DNA of 60,308 nt, taken from contig CANREP010000010.1 of NCBI GenBank assembly GCA_947629685.1, forward strand, positions 1 through 60,308. Reading direction: 5' to 3'. The DNA comes from an uncultured Phascolarctobacterium sp. (lineage in GTDB: Bacteria; Bacillota; Negativicutes; Acidaminococcales; Acidaminococcaceae). The notes under the pieces are model-generated. The model saw only the letters and a program-made list of their open reading frames with translations. It was not told the DNA's origin and searched no databases. Of the stretch, positions 1-8,497 are shown one piece after another; the first letter of the stretch is position 1; each line of letters starts with the position of its first letter. Position numbers and translations under genes: made by a program.

Positions 1-95
1 GCGTCATTTAGGCGCTGGCCTTTGTTATGCCCTTATAGGGCTATTGCGAACCACCCCTCTTAGGGGTGGGAGCGATTATATAATAAAGCACCGAT
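1..95 (+). mobile_element. Possible right end / omega-RNA-like tail of an IS200/IS605-family element
   Basis: The first 75 bases hold two compact hairpins: GCCCT-TAT-AGGGC (about 29-41) and CCACCCCT-CTT-AGGGGTGG (about 51-69), joined by a short linker and preceded by GGCGCTGGCC. Neither is followed by a U-run, so they do not look like intrinsic terminators. The arrangement resembles the structured 3' end of TnpB-type IS200/IS605 elements, where the right end doubles as guide-RNA scaffold. No transposase is visible because the window begins here. This is a pattern-based suggestion; a plain structured 5' leader of the downstream carrier gene is the alternative. Confidence 0.4.
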
Positions 96-120
96 ATGTT
101 TAGTGTAGGAGTTGATTGAT

Positions 121-1377
121 ATGATGTTGATTATTGGTGCTTTAATCGTTCTGGGAGTTATCTGGCTGCTCCTGAAACGTTATGAATCAAGAATGGTGCT
201 TATAGCAGCAGGTATTTTAATGTGTATTATTGCAGGCAAGCCCATGGCTTCGCTGGATGCTTTTGCCAAAAGCATGACCAATGCCGGGCTGATTACTTCT
301 GTATGTTCCTGCATGGGCTTTGCGCTGTGCATGAAATACACCGGCTGTGACAAGCATCTGGTTGTGATGATCGGTAAAGTATTGAAAAAGATGGGCTTCC
401 TGCTCATTCCCGGCGCCACGCTGGCTACTTTCATCATCAATATCGCTATTCCCAGTGCTGCGGGCTGCAGTGCTGCCGTTGGCGTTATCTTTATCCCGAT
501 TATGATGGCTGCAGGTATCCATCCCGCGATGGCTGCCGCTGCCGTAAAGTCCGGCACTTATGGCAGTATGCTGAATCCTGGTCTCGTACATAACGGCGTT
601 ATCGCAAAATTGGCCGGCGTACAGGTAACTGATGTTATCGCTCATCATATGCTGGCTACCGTGGTAGGCGTTCTTGTAGCTGCTGTTACGCTGACCGTTA
701 TCGCCGTACTTTTGAAAGAAAACAAGGGTTATGAGCCTGAAAGCGGCATTATTAACGAGGAAGATTTCAAAATCAATCCGCTGTATGCGCTGATGCCCCT
801 GCTGCCGGTCATCATCCTGCTGCTGGGCAGCACAGGCATGGTCAGCATTTTAAAGATGGGCGTGCCGCAGGCTATGGTCATCGGTGCGATCGTCAGCCTG
901 GCTGTTACCCGCAAAGACCCTGTCAAACTGACTAAATCTTTCTTCGACGGTATGGGCGACGCTTATGCCAATATCATCGGTATCATTATTTCCGTAGGCG
1001 TATTCGTTGCCGGTCTTAATTCTTTGGGACTGATTAAGGCGTTGATTAACTGGATGCTGAATTCTACCGGCATCGTTAAGATTGCCGCTACTTTCGGACC
1101 GTTCCTGCTGGCGCTGATTTCCGGCAGCGGCGATGCGGCAACCGTAGCGTTTAATGAGGCTGTAACGCCGCACGCAGTTGACTTTGGCCTCAATACTATG
1201 AGCATGGGCTCCATGGCTGCGCTGGGCGGTACGCTGGGACGCACGATTTCTCCGATTGCCGGCGCTACTATCATCTGCGCGGGTATTGCCGGTGTAGACC
1301 CCATGGAAGTATGCAAACGTAATGCGCTTGGTATCGTGCTGGCGCTGCTGGCAGGTATGATGCTGCTGTTGTTCTGA
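121..1377 (+). CDS. dcuC: DcuC-family anaerobic C4-dicarboxylate carrier
   Basis: A 418-residue polytopic membrane protein of the DcuC family, which exchanges or exports C4-dicarboxylates such as succinate and fumarate across the inner membrane in anaerobes. About ten hydrophobic segments are visible, with conserved Gly/Pro/Asn-rich stretches around residues 100-165 (IPSAAGCSAAVG, YGSMLNPGLVHN) and 330-400 (SGSGDAA, GRTISPIAGA). The ATG at 121 is preferred because TAGGAG sits 9 bases upstream; an in-frame TTG at 112 overlaps that site. A TATAAT lies at 79-84 without a clear -35. Its own terminator follows, so it is probably monocistronic. The substrate is not provable from sequence; related uptake permeases are possible. 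Confidence 0.8.
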   Translation: MMLIIGALIVLGVIWLLLKRYESRMVLIAAGILMCIIAGKPMASLDAFAKSMTNAGLITSVCSCMGFALCMKYTGCDKHLVVMIGKVLKKMGFLLIPGATLATFIINIAIPSAAGCSAAVGVIFIPIMMAAGIHPAMAAAAVKSGTYGSMLNPGLVHNGVIAKLAGVQVTDVIAHHMLATVVGVLVAAVTLTVIAVLLKENKGYEPESGIINEEDFKINPLYALMPLLPVIILLLGSTGMVSILKMGVPQAMVIGAIVSLAVTRKDPVKLTKSFFDGMGDAYANIIGIIISVGVFVAGLNSLGLIKALINWMLNSTGIVKIAATFGPFLLALISGSGDAATVAFNEAVTPHAVDFGLNTMSMGSMAALGGTLGRTISPIAGATIICAGIAGVDPMEVCKRNALGIVLALLAGMMLLLF

Positions 1378-1393
1378 GATTTTATTCGTTAAG

Positions 1394-1429
1394 GCTATCC
1401 AAGGTTTAAAGCTTTGGATAGCTTTTTTT
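1394..1429 (+). terminator. Intrinsic terminator after dcuC
   Basis: Arms GCTATCCAA (1394-1402) and TTGGATAGC (1414-1422) form a 9-bp stem followed by seven T. Confidence 0.9.
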
Positions 1430-1430
1430 A

Positions 1431-1459
1431 TTGGCGAATACTGCGGAACAGGGTATAAT
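1431..1459 (+). promoter_or_regulatory. Sigma-70-type promoter for the uracil-DNA glycosylase-like gene
   Basis: TTGGCG at 1431-1436, a 17-base spacer and TATAAT at 1454-1459. It begins right at the tail of the preceding terminator and lies 20 bases before the chosen start codon. Confidence 0.75.
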
Positions 1460-1478
1460 AAGGAAATGGAGGATTATT

Positions 1479-2171
1479 GTGGATATACGAAATTTTCTTA
1501 CTCAATTACAGCAATACAGCAGCCCGTTTGTTTTTAATCCATGGAGCGACTGGGACGCTTCCTGCGATATCGGGCCGCAGGCGCCGCTTATCCGCAGCGC
1601 TAACCTGCGCAGGTATCTGGAATTGCGCAGGCAGGCCAAATATCTTTTTATTGCCGAAGCTCTCGGTTATCAGGGAGGCCATTTCAGCGGCGTAGCTATT
1701 ACATCCGAGCGTATCCTGCTGGGTCATCATCCTGATATTAAGCCGGAGTGCGTACTGGGAGACTGGGACTACAGGCGTACCAGCAATCCGCAGAGCGCGC
1801 TGCTCAATAATACGCAGAAGCAGAAAGGCTTCAATGAGCCGACGGATACGGTAGTCTGGAATGCGTTGCAGGCTCATGGACTGGCTGCTTTTGACGTTAT
1901 TTTATGGAATATCTTTCCGTTTCATCCCTATAAAGAGGGTAAGCTGCTTTCTAACAGGACGCCTTCCGGCAGCGAGCTGGACGAAGGCATCCGTTATACG
2001 CAGATGCTGCTGGAATTAGTGTCGGGGATGCAGGTGGTGGCTATCGGTCAGAAAGCTGCCGGGACGCTGGCCAAGTACAGCGTAAACTGCAGTGCGGTAC
2101 CTCATCCGTCCATGGGCGGAGCTAACCGTTTTAAAGCAGCGGCGGCAGCGCTTTTTGCCAAAGAAGGGTAA
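1479..2171 (+). CDS. Uracil-DNA glycosylase superfamily protein
   Basis: A 230-residue protein with the look of the uracil-DNA glycosylase fold. An N-terminal motif (FIAEALGYQGGHFSGVAITS, about residues 48-67) corresponds to the motif-A loop, and a C-terminal VPHPSMGGANRF supplies the HPS-type motif-B loop that enters the DNA minor groove. Such enzymes excise uracil from DNA; some divergent members have no shown activity. The GTG at 1479 is chosen because GGAGG (1468-1472) precedes it at proper spacing; an upstream in-frame TTG at 1431 lies inside the promoter. Its stop overlaps the next start by one base, so it probably heads the operon with the ThrE/YjjP genes. Substrate specificity is inferred from the family only. 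Confidence 0.75.
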   Translation: MDIRNFLTQLQQYSSPFVFNPWSDWDASCDIGPQAPLIRSANLRRYLELRRQAKYLFIAEALGYQGGHFSGVAITSERILLGHHPDIKPECVLGDWDYRRTSNPQSALLNNTQKQKGFNEPTDTVVWNALQAHGLAAFDVILWNIFPFHPYKEGKLLSNRTPSGSELDEGIRYTQMLLELVSGMQVVAIGQKAAGTLAKYSVNCSAVPHPSMGGANRFKAAAAALFAKEG

Positions 2172-2962
2172 TGATTATGGGTCTGAATAATTTAAAGCGG
2201 GAAGAAACGCTCAATCTGGCAATGCTGATAGGCAAGGTGCTTTTAAAAAGCGGGGCGGAAACTTCCAGAGTGGAAGATACCATTACCAGGTTCTGTCAGG
2301 CGAATAACTGTCACGATGTCAATGTTTTTGTAACGCCGACGGTCATCATCCTGGGTGATGAGACGCCCAACGGTATGGGCTGCGTCTGCCGCATCCGTTA
2401 TCGCAGTACTAATCTGCAGCTTATCAGCGAGATGAACGATTTTTCTTATAATCTGAAAAACTGGCCGCTGGATTATGCGGCTACTATCGAATATCTGGAA
2501 GGCAAACTGAAAGCGCTGCCGCCGTACAGCAGCAGGCTGGTATGTCTTGCTTCCGGCCTCAGTTCCGGCTGTTTTTCTGTTATGCTGGGCGGCAACAGTC
2601 ACGATTTTGTGGCGGCCTTTATTACCGGCTATCTGGCGATGCTGCTGTTAAAGAAACTGGGCGGTTATCGCCCCAGCGCTTTTTGGGAAAATGCGCTGGC
2701 AGGCGCTGCTATCGGTATCGTGGCTATTTTATGCTGTGCGGCGAGCGTGCAGTGTACTATGGAAAAGATTATTGTAGGCGCGTTGATGCCTTTTTTGCCC
2801 GGGGTGGCCTTTACCAACGGGTTGCGCGATTATATGGCCGGCGACCTTATTTCCGGTAATTCGCGTATTGCCGAGGCGCTGCTTTTTGCCACATCTATTG
2901 CCATCGGTCTGGCGTTTAGCCTGCAGGCATGGCATATCTGGGGGTGGGATTTATGGAAGTAA
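2171..2962 (+). CDS. ThrE/YjjP-type exporter subunit (DUF1212, larger component)
   Basis: A 263-residue membrane protein of the threonine/serine exporter family. The N-terminal part (about 1-120) is soluble and contains KSGAETSRVEDT, the hallmark of DUF1212 (ThrE N-terminal half). About five hydrophobic helices follow (residues 120-260). In many bacteria ThrE is split in two, as in E. coli YjjP/YjjB, which exports succinate. The next gene is the matching small subunit. The start codon shares a base with the previous stop, and the end overlaps the next gene by 10 bases, suggesting translational coupling. The cargo (threonine/serine or dicarboxylate) cannot be told from sequence. Confidence 0.85.
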   Translation: MIMGLNNLKREETLNLAMLIGKVLLKSGAETSRVEDTITRFCQANNCHDVNVFVTPTVIILGDETPNGMGCVCRIRYRSTNLQLISEMNDFSYNLKNWPLDYAATIEYLEGKLKALPPYSSRLVCLASGLSSGCFSVMLGGNSHDFVAAFITGYLAMLLLKKLGGYRPSAFWENALAGAAIGIVAILCCAASVQCTMEKIIVGALMPFLPGVAFTNGLRDYMAGDLISGNSRIAEALLFATSIAIGLAFSLQAWHIWGWDLWK

Positions 2963-3438
2963 ATGTTCTGTCCGCCTTCGTCTTTGCATTTTTTGCTACG
3001 GCAGCCTTCGGCGTGCTGTTTCAGGCGCCGAAAAAAACGCTGATCAGCAGCGGCGTTATCGGCGCTGTCGGCTGGGTGCTCTTTGTGCTTTTGCGTCATC
3101 AGCTGGGTTATAATTCCTTTCATGCCAACTTTTTTGCCGCTGTCGTTATTGCTTTGGGCAGCGAGCTGTCGGCGCGTCTGTTCCGGCAGCCGGCGACGGT
3201 GTTTGTCATTCCCGGCATTATTCCGTTGGTACCGGGGCTGGGCATGTATCAGGGTATGACGCAGATTATCGAAAAAAATTATGAGCTGGGTACGGCGACG
3301 CTGCTGACAGCCTGCACGGACTCGGCGGCTATCGCCCTGGGTATGATGGTGATGACCAGTGTGTTCAGAGTGCTCAAAATTAGTAAGGAACGTAAGCAGC
3401 GTTTGCAGCGGCTGAAAAATACCGCCAGGAATAACTGA
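2953..3438 (+). CDS. ThrE_2/YjjB-type exporter subunit (small component)
   Basis: A 161-residue, highly hydrophobic protein with about five membrane helices, matching the ThrE_2 (DUF3815/YjjB) half of a split threonine/serine or succinate exporter. The conserved loop FVIPGIIPLVPGLGMYQGM lies near residues 84-102. The ATG at 2953 is preferred: a GGGGTGGGA-type ribosome site precedes it and the length fits the family; an upstream ATG at 2929 would add eight residues. It overlaps the preceding gene, as expected for two subunits of one transporter. mntP follows 18 bases later and may be in the same transcript. Confidence 0.85.
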   Translation: MEVNVLSAFVFAFFATAAFGVLFQAPKKTLISSGVIGAVGWVLFVLLRHQLGYNSFHANFFAAVVIALGSELSARLFRQPATVFVIPGIIPLVPGLGMYQGMTQIIEKNYELGTATLLTACTDSAAIALGMMVMTSVFRVLKISKERKQRLQRLKNTARNN

Positions 3439-3456
3439 TTTTTGAGGGGAGAAAAT

Positions 3457-4023
3457 ATGGGAATTATTGAATTGCTGCTTTTATCAGTAAGCCTGGCCAT
3501 GGATGCCTTTGCGGTATCCGTCTGCGGCAGCATGGTGCTGGCTCCTGCTGACAGATGCGGCGGCGCGCTGCGCTTCGGTCTGTGGTTCGGCGTTTTTCAG
3601 GCGCTGATGCCGCTTTTAGGTTACGCAGGCGCGTTGTCGTTTCGTGACTATATTATGGATTATGACCATTGGGTGGCCTTTATCCTGCTGGCTTATTTAG
3701 GCAGCAACATGATCAGAGAAGCGTCTGATTCCTGCAGCATCAAAAAAAGCTACACTACCAAGGAAATGCTGGTGCTGGCAGTGGCGACCAGTATCGACGC
3801 GCTGGCAGTGGGCATCAGTCTGGCGTTTTTGGATACCAATATCTGGCTGGCTGTGGCTATGATCGGGATTGTGACATTTATTATTTCCGCTTTCGGCGGA
3901 TTGGCCGGTTTCCGCCTGGGTGCAGCGGTAGGTAAAAAGGCCAATGTTTTTGGCGGCAGTGTGCTGCTGATAATCGGGGTAAAAATACTTCTGGAACACA
4001 CAGGTGTGCTGGGAGCTATATAA
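3457..4023 (+). CDS. mntP: Manganese efflux pump MntP
   Basis: A 188-residue inner-membrane protein, the usual MntP (YebN) length, which expels excess Mn2+. Two internally related halves are visible, each with an Asp-containing helix start: MDAFAVSVCG near residue 14 and SIDALAVGIS near residue 107. These acidic residues are needed for export in characterised members. GAGGGGA sits six bases before the ATG. The promoter is not obvious and it may be read from the upstream ThrE/YjjPB operon. No Mn2+ riboswitch precedes this gene, in contrast to the antiporter gene at 15150-16076. Confidence 0.9.
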   Translation: MGIIELLLLSVSLAMDAFAVSVCGSMVLAPADRCGGALRFGLWFGVFQALMPLLGYAGALSFRDYIMDYDHWVAFILLAYLGSNMIREASDSCSIKKSYTTKEMLVLAVATSIDALAVGISLAFLDTNIWLAVAMIGIVTFIISAFGGLAGFRLGAAVGKKANVFGGSVLLIIGVKILLEHTGVLGAI

Positions 4024-4052
4024 TGTTAGAATTTCAGAAAGGCGTGAATTAG

Positions 4053-5180
4053 ATGAAAGAGCTTAATAAAACAAGGATGCTGGCAGAGTTCAAGGAAATA
4101 GTGGCTCTGCCTTGTCATACGCTGCAGGAAAGGCCTGTACTGGAGCTGCTGCAGAGCAAGCTGGCCGCTATGGGCTTTGAAATGCAGGAAGATGATGCCG
4201 GCAAGCAGCTGGGCGGCAACTGCGGCAATCTGTGGGCGTTTCTGCCTGGCAACAAGGAAGGCGCAACCTCAGTCCTTTTCTCTGCTCATATGGACGGCGT
4301 GGAGCCTTGCGGCGGTACTACCGTAGTGCAGAAAGACGGAATTTTATACAGCGACGGGACTACTATTTTGGGCGGAGATGATAAATCCGGCGTGGTAGCT
4401 ATTTTGGAAGGCGTGCGGATGCTGCTGGAAGAAAATGCTGAGCATGGCGATATACAGCTGCTGTTTACCATTGCGGAAGAAGGCGGCGTCAACGGTTCCC
4501 GCTGTATGGATAAATCTCTGCTGAAAGCAGAAGTTGGTTATGCATTGGACAGCGAAGGTGCGCCTGGCGAAATCGTAGTAGGTGCGCCCGGACAATATAA
4601 ATACACTATCAGTATTCATGGCAAAAAGGCTCATGGCGGACTGGAGCCGGAAAAAGGTATTAACTCCGTGATGATTGCCGCTAAAGCTTTAGCTGACGTA
4701 AAACGCTATGGACGTATTGATGAGGAAACTACCTGTAATATCGGCATTATTAACGGCGGTACGGCAACCAATATCGTACCTGACCTGGTAGTTATCCAGG
4801 GTGATGCCCGCAGCCGCAACAACGAGAAGCTGAACGCCATTAAAGATGAAATCGTCAATACCATCTGCACCAGCGCTGAAAAGTATGGCGCTAAAGCCGA
4901 AGCAGAAGTGGAAAATAAATACAGCTCTTTCCTGGTGGAAGAAGACAGCAAGGTGGTAGAACTGGCTAAAGACGCCTGCGCAGCCTGCGGCTTTAAAGCT
5001 GACGTTACTTTGACAGGCGGCGGCAGCGATGCCAACTTTATCAACGCTTACGGAGTACCCTGCGTTATCCTCGGTACCGGCATGAGCAATGTGCATACCG
5101 TAGAGGAATTCCTCAAAGAAGAAGACTTATATAATTCTGCTTATCTTGTATATGAAATTTTAAAAGCTGCTGCTAAATAA
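4053..5180 (+). CDS. M20-family metallopeptidase, peptidase T-like
   Basis: A 375-residue cytoplasmic di-zinc peptidase of the M20 family, closest in layout to the PepT-like proteins that trim short peptides. Metal and catalytic motifs appear in order: SAHMDGV (His/Asp, about residue 77), GGDDKSG (bridging Asp, about 109), AEEGG (catalytic and metal Glu, about 140), LDSE near 167, and a C-terminal GGGSDANF plus a late His in NVHTVEEF. The dimerisation/lid domain occupies the middle (about 180-290). It stands 29 bases after mntP and ends at a strong bidirectional terminator. The exact peptide substrate is not predictable. Confidence 0.85.
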   Translation: MKELNKTRMLAEFKEIVALPCHTLQERPVLELLQSKLAAMGFEMQEDDAGKQLGGNCGNLWAFLPGNKEGATSVLFSAHMDGVEPCGGTTVVQKDGILYSDGTTILGGDDKSGVVAILEGVRMLLEENAEHGDIQLLFTIAEEGGVNGSRCMDKSLLKAEVGYALDSEGAPGEIVVGAPGQYKYTISIHGKKAHGGLEPEKGINSVMIAAKALADVKRYGRIDEETTCNIGIINGGTATNIVPDLVVIQGDARSRNNEKLNAIKDEIVNTICTSAEKYGAKAEAEVENKYSSFLVEEDSKVVELAKDACAACGFKADVTLTGGGSDANFINAYGVPCVILGTGMSNVHTVEEFLKEEDLYNSAYLVYEILKAAAK

Positions 5181-5191
5181 GCAGAAAAAAT

Positions 5192-5226
5192 AAAACCGCT
5201 GAAATATTTTTCAGCGGTTTTTTGTC
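5192..5226. terminator. Bidirectional terminator between the M20 peptidase and ppx genes
   Basis: Arms AAAACCGCTGAAA (5192-5204) and TTTCAGCGGTTTT (5209-5221) with T-runs on both strands serve the two convergent genes. Confidence 0.9.
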
Positions 5227-5235
5227 TGTTGGCAG

Positions 5236-6756
5236 TTATTTTTCCAGATTGATGCTCAAATCACAGTTGAAGGTTTTCTTAAACCAGGCAAGATGTGTTT
5301 TAATCTGATGCATTTCGATACTGGGCAGCTCGTCGGCAAAAATGCTCAGGACAGGCCCGGATGCTGTAATATGCGGCCGGATGCTGTGAATCTTATTGGT
5401 TTGCGAATAGTCGAGGCTTTCGGCCAGCGCCAGCAGCAGGGCCAGCTTGTTGATAGCTTTCCAGTTTTCTTCACTGAGCATTTCCTTGTACAGCCGGTCG
5501 CGGAAATAATTTTTGGAAACGCCGTTATGCCAGCCGGCAATAGCGGAGGCCATAATCTGTTCTTTATGGGTGAGACCGAAGATTTGGGCGTTCTGGATCA
5601 TGTAAGCGCTGTGACGGGCATGACTGTAGAAGTTGATAGTGATGCCTATATCATGCAGCAGCGTCGCTGTTTCCAGCAGTTTGCGGCTGCTTTTGTTCAA
5701 CCCGTGCAGCTGGGGCCAGTTATCGAACATGTTCAGCGCAAGTTCGGTGATATGGCGGCTGTGGGCGGTGTTGTCCGTGTACATGTGCAGGATATTGTCG
5801 CAGCTGCGCTTTAAGATATTATCGGCAATAAGCGGGATGTTATTTGCTTTGGAATAATAATCAAAAAACAGGCCTTCACGCAGACCGCAGCCGGAGGTGA
5901 TGAGCTTTTTACAGCCGGTGGCGTCCAGCAGGCAGTTAATGATGCTGCTGCCAGCCAGGATGATGTCGGAACGCTCGCTGCTGAGCCCGGAAATCTTTTT
6001 GCGCTGTTCCAGGTTGGTAGTACGCAGCTTGTTGAAATAGCTGCGGAATGTCTGCAGAGAAAAAGCGTAGTTGTGAATTTTGGTAGCAGGATATTTTTTG
6101 CTGCGCTGAATAATCTTGGCCACCGTGCGCGCAGTGCCGCCGACGCCGATGAGCGGCAGTCCCTGCTGCTTGAGCCACGGATACTGAGACAGACGGCTCA
6201 TAATGAAGAAGCTGACGTCGCTGTAGACATTGGGCGGCATCTCGTTGCGGGTGTTGAACATACCAGTGGTATTGACGGCGCCGAAGGGCATGGAAACGGA
6301 ATCCAGTATCTGCCTGTTTTTAAACAGGATCAGTTCCGTACTGCCGCCGCCCAGGTCGAAGATAATACCGTCTTTGACATCCAGGGTGTTGATAACGCCA
6401 AGATAGCTGATATAGGCTTCGGTATTGCCGGAGATGATATGCAGCTGGATACCGGTCTCTGCGGCTACTTTTTCAACCAGTTCGCTGCCGTTGGCGGCGT
6501 TGCGGATAGCTGCCGTCGCTACGGCGATGATTTTGTCGGCCCGGTAGATATTGCACATATAAGCAAAGCTTTTCAGGGTTTCAACGGTGGAAGTAAAAGC
6601 TTCTTCGGTCAGCAGGTTTTTGGCGTCCACCTTCTGACTAAGGCGTAAAGCCTCTTTCTGATTATATACCATGTTGTAGGAGCCGTTTTTATAAATATGG
6701 CTGATAACAAGGCGCGCCGAGTTAGAGCCGATATCGATTATAGCTATTCTTTGCAT
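5236..6756 (-). CDS. ppx: Exopolyphosphatase, Ppx/GppA family with C-terminal HD domain
   Basis: A 506-residue cytoplasmic enzyme that removes terminal phosphate from polyphosphate (or pppGpp in GppA-type members). The actin-like ATPase fold is intact: DIGSNS at residue 8, ATAAIRNA around 84, SGNTEAY with the catalytic Glu around 111, and DLGGGSTE around 135. The C-terminal half holds an HD-domain signature (LLHDIG, about residue 366). AGAGGTGA precedes the ATG. It is divergent from a second, degenerate paralogue coupled to ppk1, so polyphosphate breakdown and synthesis genes face away from a shared 190-bp control region. Confidence 0.9.
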   Translation of the reverse strand: MQRIAIIDIGSNSARLVISHIYKNGSYNMVYNQKEALRLSQKVDAKNLLTEEAFTSTVETLKSFAYMCNIYRADKIIAVATAAIRNAANGSELVEKVAAETGIQLHIISGNTEAYISYLGVINTLDVKDGIIFDLGGGSTELILFKNRQILDSVSMPFGAVNTTGMFNTRNEMPPNVYSDVSFFIMSRLSQYPWLKQQGLPLIGVGGTARTVAKIIQRSKKYPATKIHNYAFSLQTFRSYFNKLRTTNLEQRKKISGLSSERSDIILAGSSIINCLLDATGCKKLITSGCGLREGLFFDYYSKANNIPLIADNILKRSCDNILHMYTDNTAHSRHITELALNMFDNWPQLHGLNKSSRKLLETATLLHDIGITINFYSHARHSAYMIQNAQIFGLTHKEQIMASAIAGWHNGVSKNYFRDRLYKEMLSEENWKAINKLALLLALAESLDYSQTNKIHSIRPHITASGPVLSIFADELPSIEMHQIKTHLAWFKKTFNCDLSINLEK

Positions 6757-6818
6757 TTTTTCTCACCTCTGCAGAATCAACTTGCAATACATACTTAATA
6801 TATTACCCGCAAAAAGCA

Positions 6819-6912
6819 AAAATCCTGCGCCTTGCTGTGTAAAATTATCGTTAATGTAAAATCTATGTATAATTGCGGCCTAAAGCGCAGGAATTTATGC
6901 TGTATACAGCGA
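6819..6912 (+). promoter_or_regulatory. Divergent ppx/ppk control region with promoter and inverted repeats
   Basis: TTATCG (6845-6850), 17 bases and TATAAT (6868-6873) form a promoter for the ppk1 operon. It is bracketed by a perfect 8-bp inverted repeat, TCCTGCGC at 6823-6830 and GCGCAGGA at 6885-6892. A 12-bp palindrome, GCTGTATACAGC, lies at 6899-6910 in the leader. The repeats could be operator sites; no binding protein is identified here. Confidence 0.55.
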
Positions 6913-6946
6913 ATTTTTACTGTATGTAATTAAGGAGGAATAGTGG

Positions 6947-8497
6947 ATGAAACGAAAATCATATACTACTTTTGCCGCCATTCATCTTGGTTCTGAAATG
7001 ATCAGTATGCAAATTACCGAATACCGCGGTATAGACAGATATAAAGTTGTGGAATGCTGCAACAGGAGGATACGTCTGGGAGAGGAAACCTTTAAAAATA
7101 ATATTATTCCTTTCTCTATGGTAAATGAAATCTGCGAGATACTCTACGGCTTTAAATGCCTGATGGAAGAATACGGCGTGGAAGAATACAAGCTGCAGGA
7201 TACTACGGCTGTGCGCGAGGCGCGCAATCAGATCTTCCTGCTGGATCAGATTTACAGCAAGACGGGACTCGTGGTCGATGTGGTCGATATGCCCCAGGAA
7301 ATCTACACCAAATTTGCTGCTATCAGGAATACGCTGAAAGAAGCCAAAATCACCAGTGAGCGTGAAGGTATGCTGATGATGGATATTTCTTCCGGCGGCT
7401 TGGGAGTAACGCTGGTACAGGACGAACAAATCAGGTATCAGGAAAATTTTCATATAGGTATTATCAGAATCAAAGAGAGCTTTGAGCGCAATAAACGTGA
7501 AAGCCTGCATTTTAACCGGGCGCTGACAGAGTTTCTGTCCAGCACTATTGGACCTGTAAGAAACGAGCTGCAGCAGGATCATGTGCGTTATCTGGTACTG
7601 TCCGGCACGGAGACGGAGCTGCTGCTGCGGATGATGCATCTTGATGTACAGCAGAAAATCCACCGCATCAAGGCTGACGATTTCCATCAGTTTTTCAAGC
7701 AGATGCGTAAGCTGAACCTGCCGCAGCTGATAAAATTCTATGGCATCAAGGAAAGCGTGGCCGAATTGGTGCTGCCGACGGTGCTGCTGTATGAACAGCT
7801 GCTGAACCTGGTGCCGGCAGAGGAAATCATTATTACTGCCGACAGATTTATCGACGGTATGCAGCTTTTGCATATCGGCGGCAAGACTAATGCGGAATTC
7901 CGCAAAAATCAGGAACAGGAGCTCATCAGTCTGTTTCACTGCATCGGCAGGCATTACGCTTACGACCGCAAGCATGTGGAGCAGGTGGAAAGACTGTCGT
8001 TGATTATTTTTGATAAATTGGCGAAAAACTACGGTATGGGTGAGCATGAACGGCTGCTTTTACGCGGAGCTGCCATTTTGCACGATATAGGCAAATACAT
8101 CTGTATGCGCAGCCATTCCCTGTATTCTTATCAGTTAATTATGGCTACGGATATCCTGGGCTTCAGCGACTATGATAAGGAGATTATCGCGCTGGCTGCC
8201 TACTATCATGCGAATAAATTGTACGCGCCGGAAAATAAGAAGGCGCCGTTAGTCAAGAAAGATATGGTAGCGGTCGTAGCCAAGATTGCGGCTATACTCA
8301 GGATTGCCGATGCGATGGACCGCAGCTATCTGCAGAAGATTAAGGGCTGCAGCGTAGTTGTCAAAGATAATATCATGCAGGTATTTGCTGTCTGCAGTGT
8401 GGATATGGCTTTGGAAGAATGGACCTTTGCCGCCAAAGCCGACTTTTTTGAAGAGGTTTACGGATTGAAAGCTTTATTGGAGCGGGTGGAAGAATGA
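6947..8497 (+). CDS. Degenerate Ppx/GppA-like protein with HD domain
   Basis: A 516-residue relative of exopolyphosphatase with altered nucleotide/phosphate loops. The usual DxGSNS loop reads HLGSEM (about residue 13), losing the Asp. The usual GGGSTE loop reads ISSGGLG (about 147), losing the Ser-Thr-Glu. TTAVREARN and a Glu in the MPQEIY segment are retained. The C-terminal HD signature ILHDIGK (about residue 381) is intact. AAGGAGGA precedes the ATG. Its stop overlaps the Ppk1 start, so the two are translationally coupled. It may be a weak phosphatase, a polyphosphate or (p)ppGpp sensor, or a Ppk1 regulator; the role is inference. Confidence 0.7.
   Translation: MKRKSYTTFAAIHLGSEMISMQITEYRGIDRYKVVECCNRRIRLGEETFKNNIIPFSMVNEICEILYGFKCLMEEYGVEEYKLQDTTAVREARNQIFLLDQIYSKTGLVVDVVDMPQEIYTKFAAIRNTLKEAKITSEREGMLMMDISSGGLGVTLVQDEQIRYQENFHIGIIRIKESFERNKRESLHFNRALTEFLSSTIGPVRNELQQDHVRYLVLSGTETELLLRMMHLDVQQKIHRIKADDFHQFFKQMRKLNLPQLIKFYGIKESVAELVLPTVLLYEQLLNLVPAEEIIITADRFIDGMQLLHIGGKTNAEFRKNQEQELISLFHCIGRHYAYDRKHVEQVERLSLIIFDKLAKNYGMGEHERLLLRGAAILHDIGKYICMRSHSLYSYQLIMATDILGFSDYDKEIIALAAYYHANKLYAPENKKAPLVKKDMVAVVAKIAAILRIADAMDRSYLQKIKGCSVVVKDNIMQVFAVCSVDMALEEWTFAAKADFFEEVYGLKALLERVEE

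Noticed and set aside
6959-8047. Long open frame on the minus strand opposite the degenerate Ppx gene
   Set aside because: It has no ribosome site and its translation is a low-quality His/Gln/Phe-rich mirror of the plus-strand gene, which has clear family motifs.
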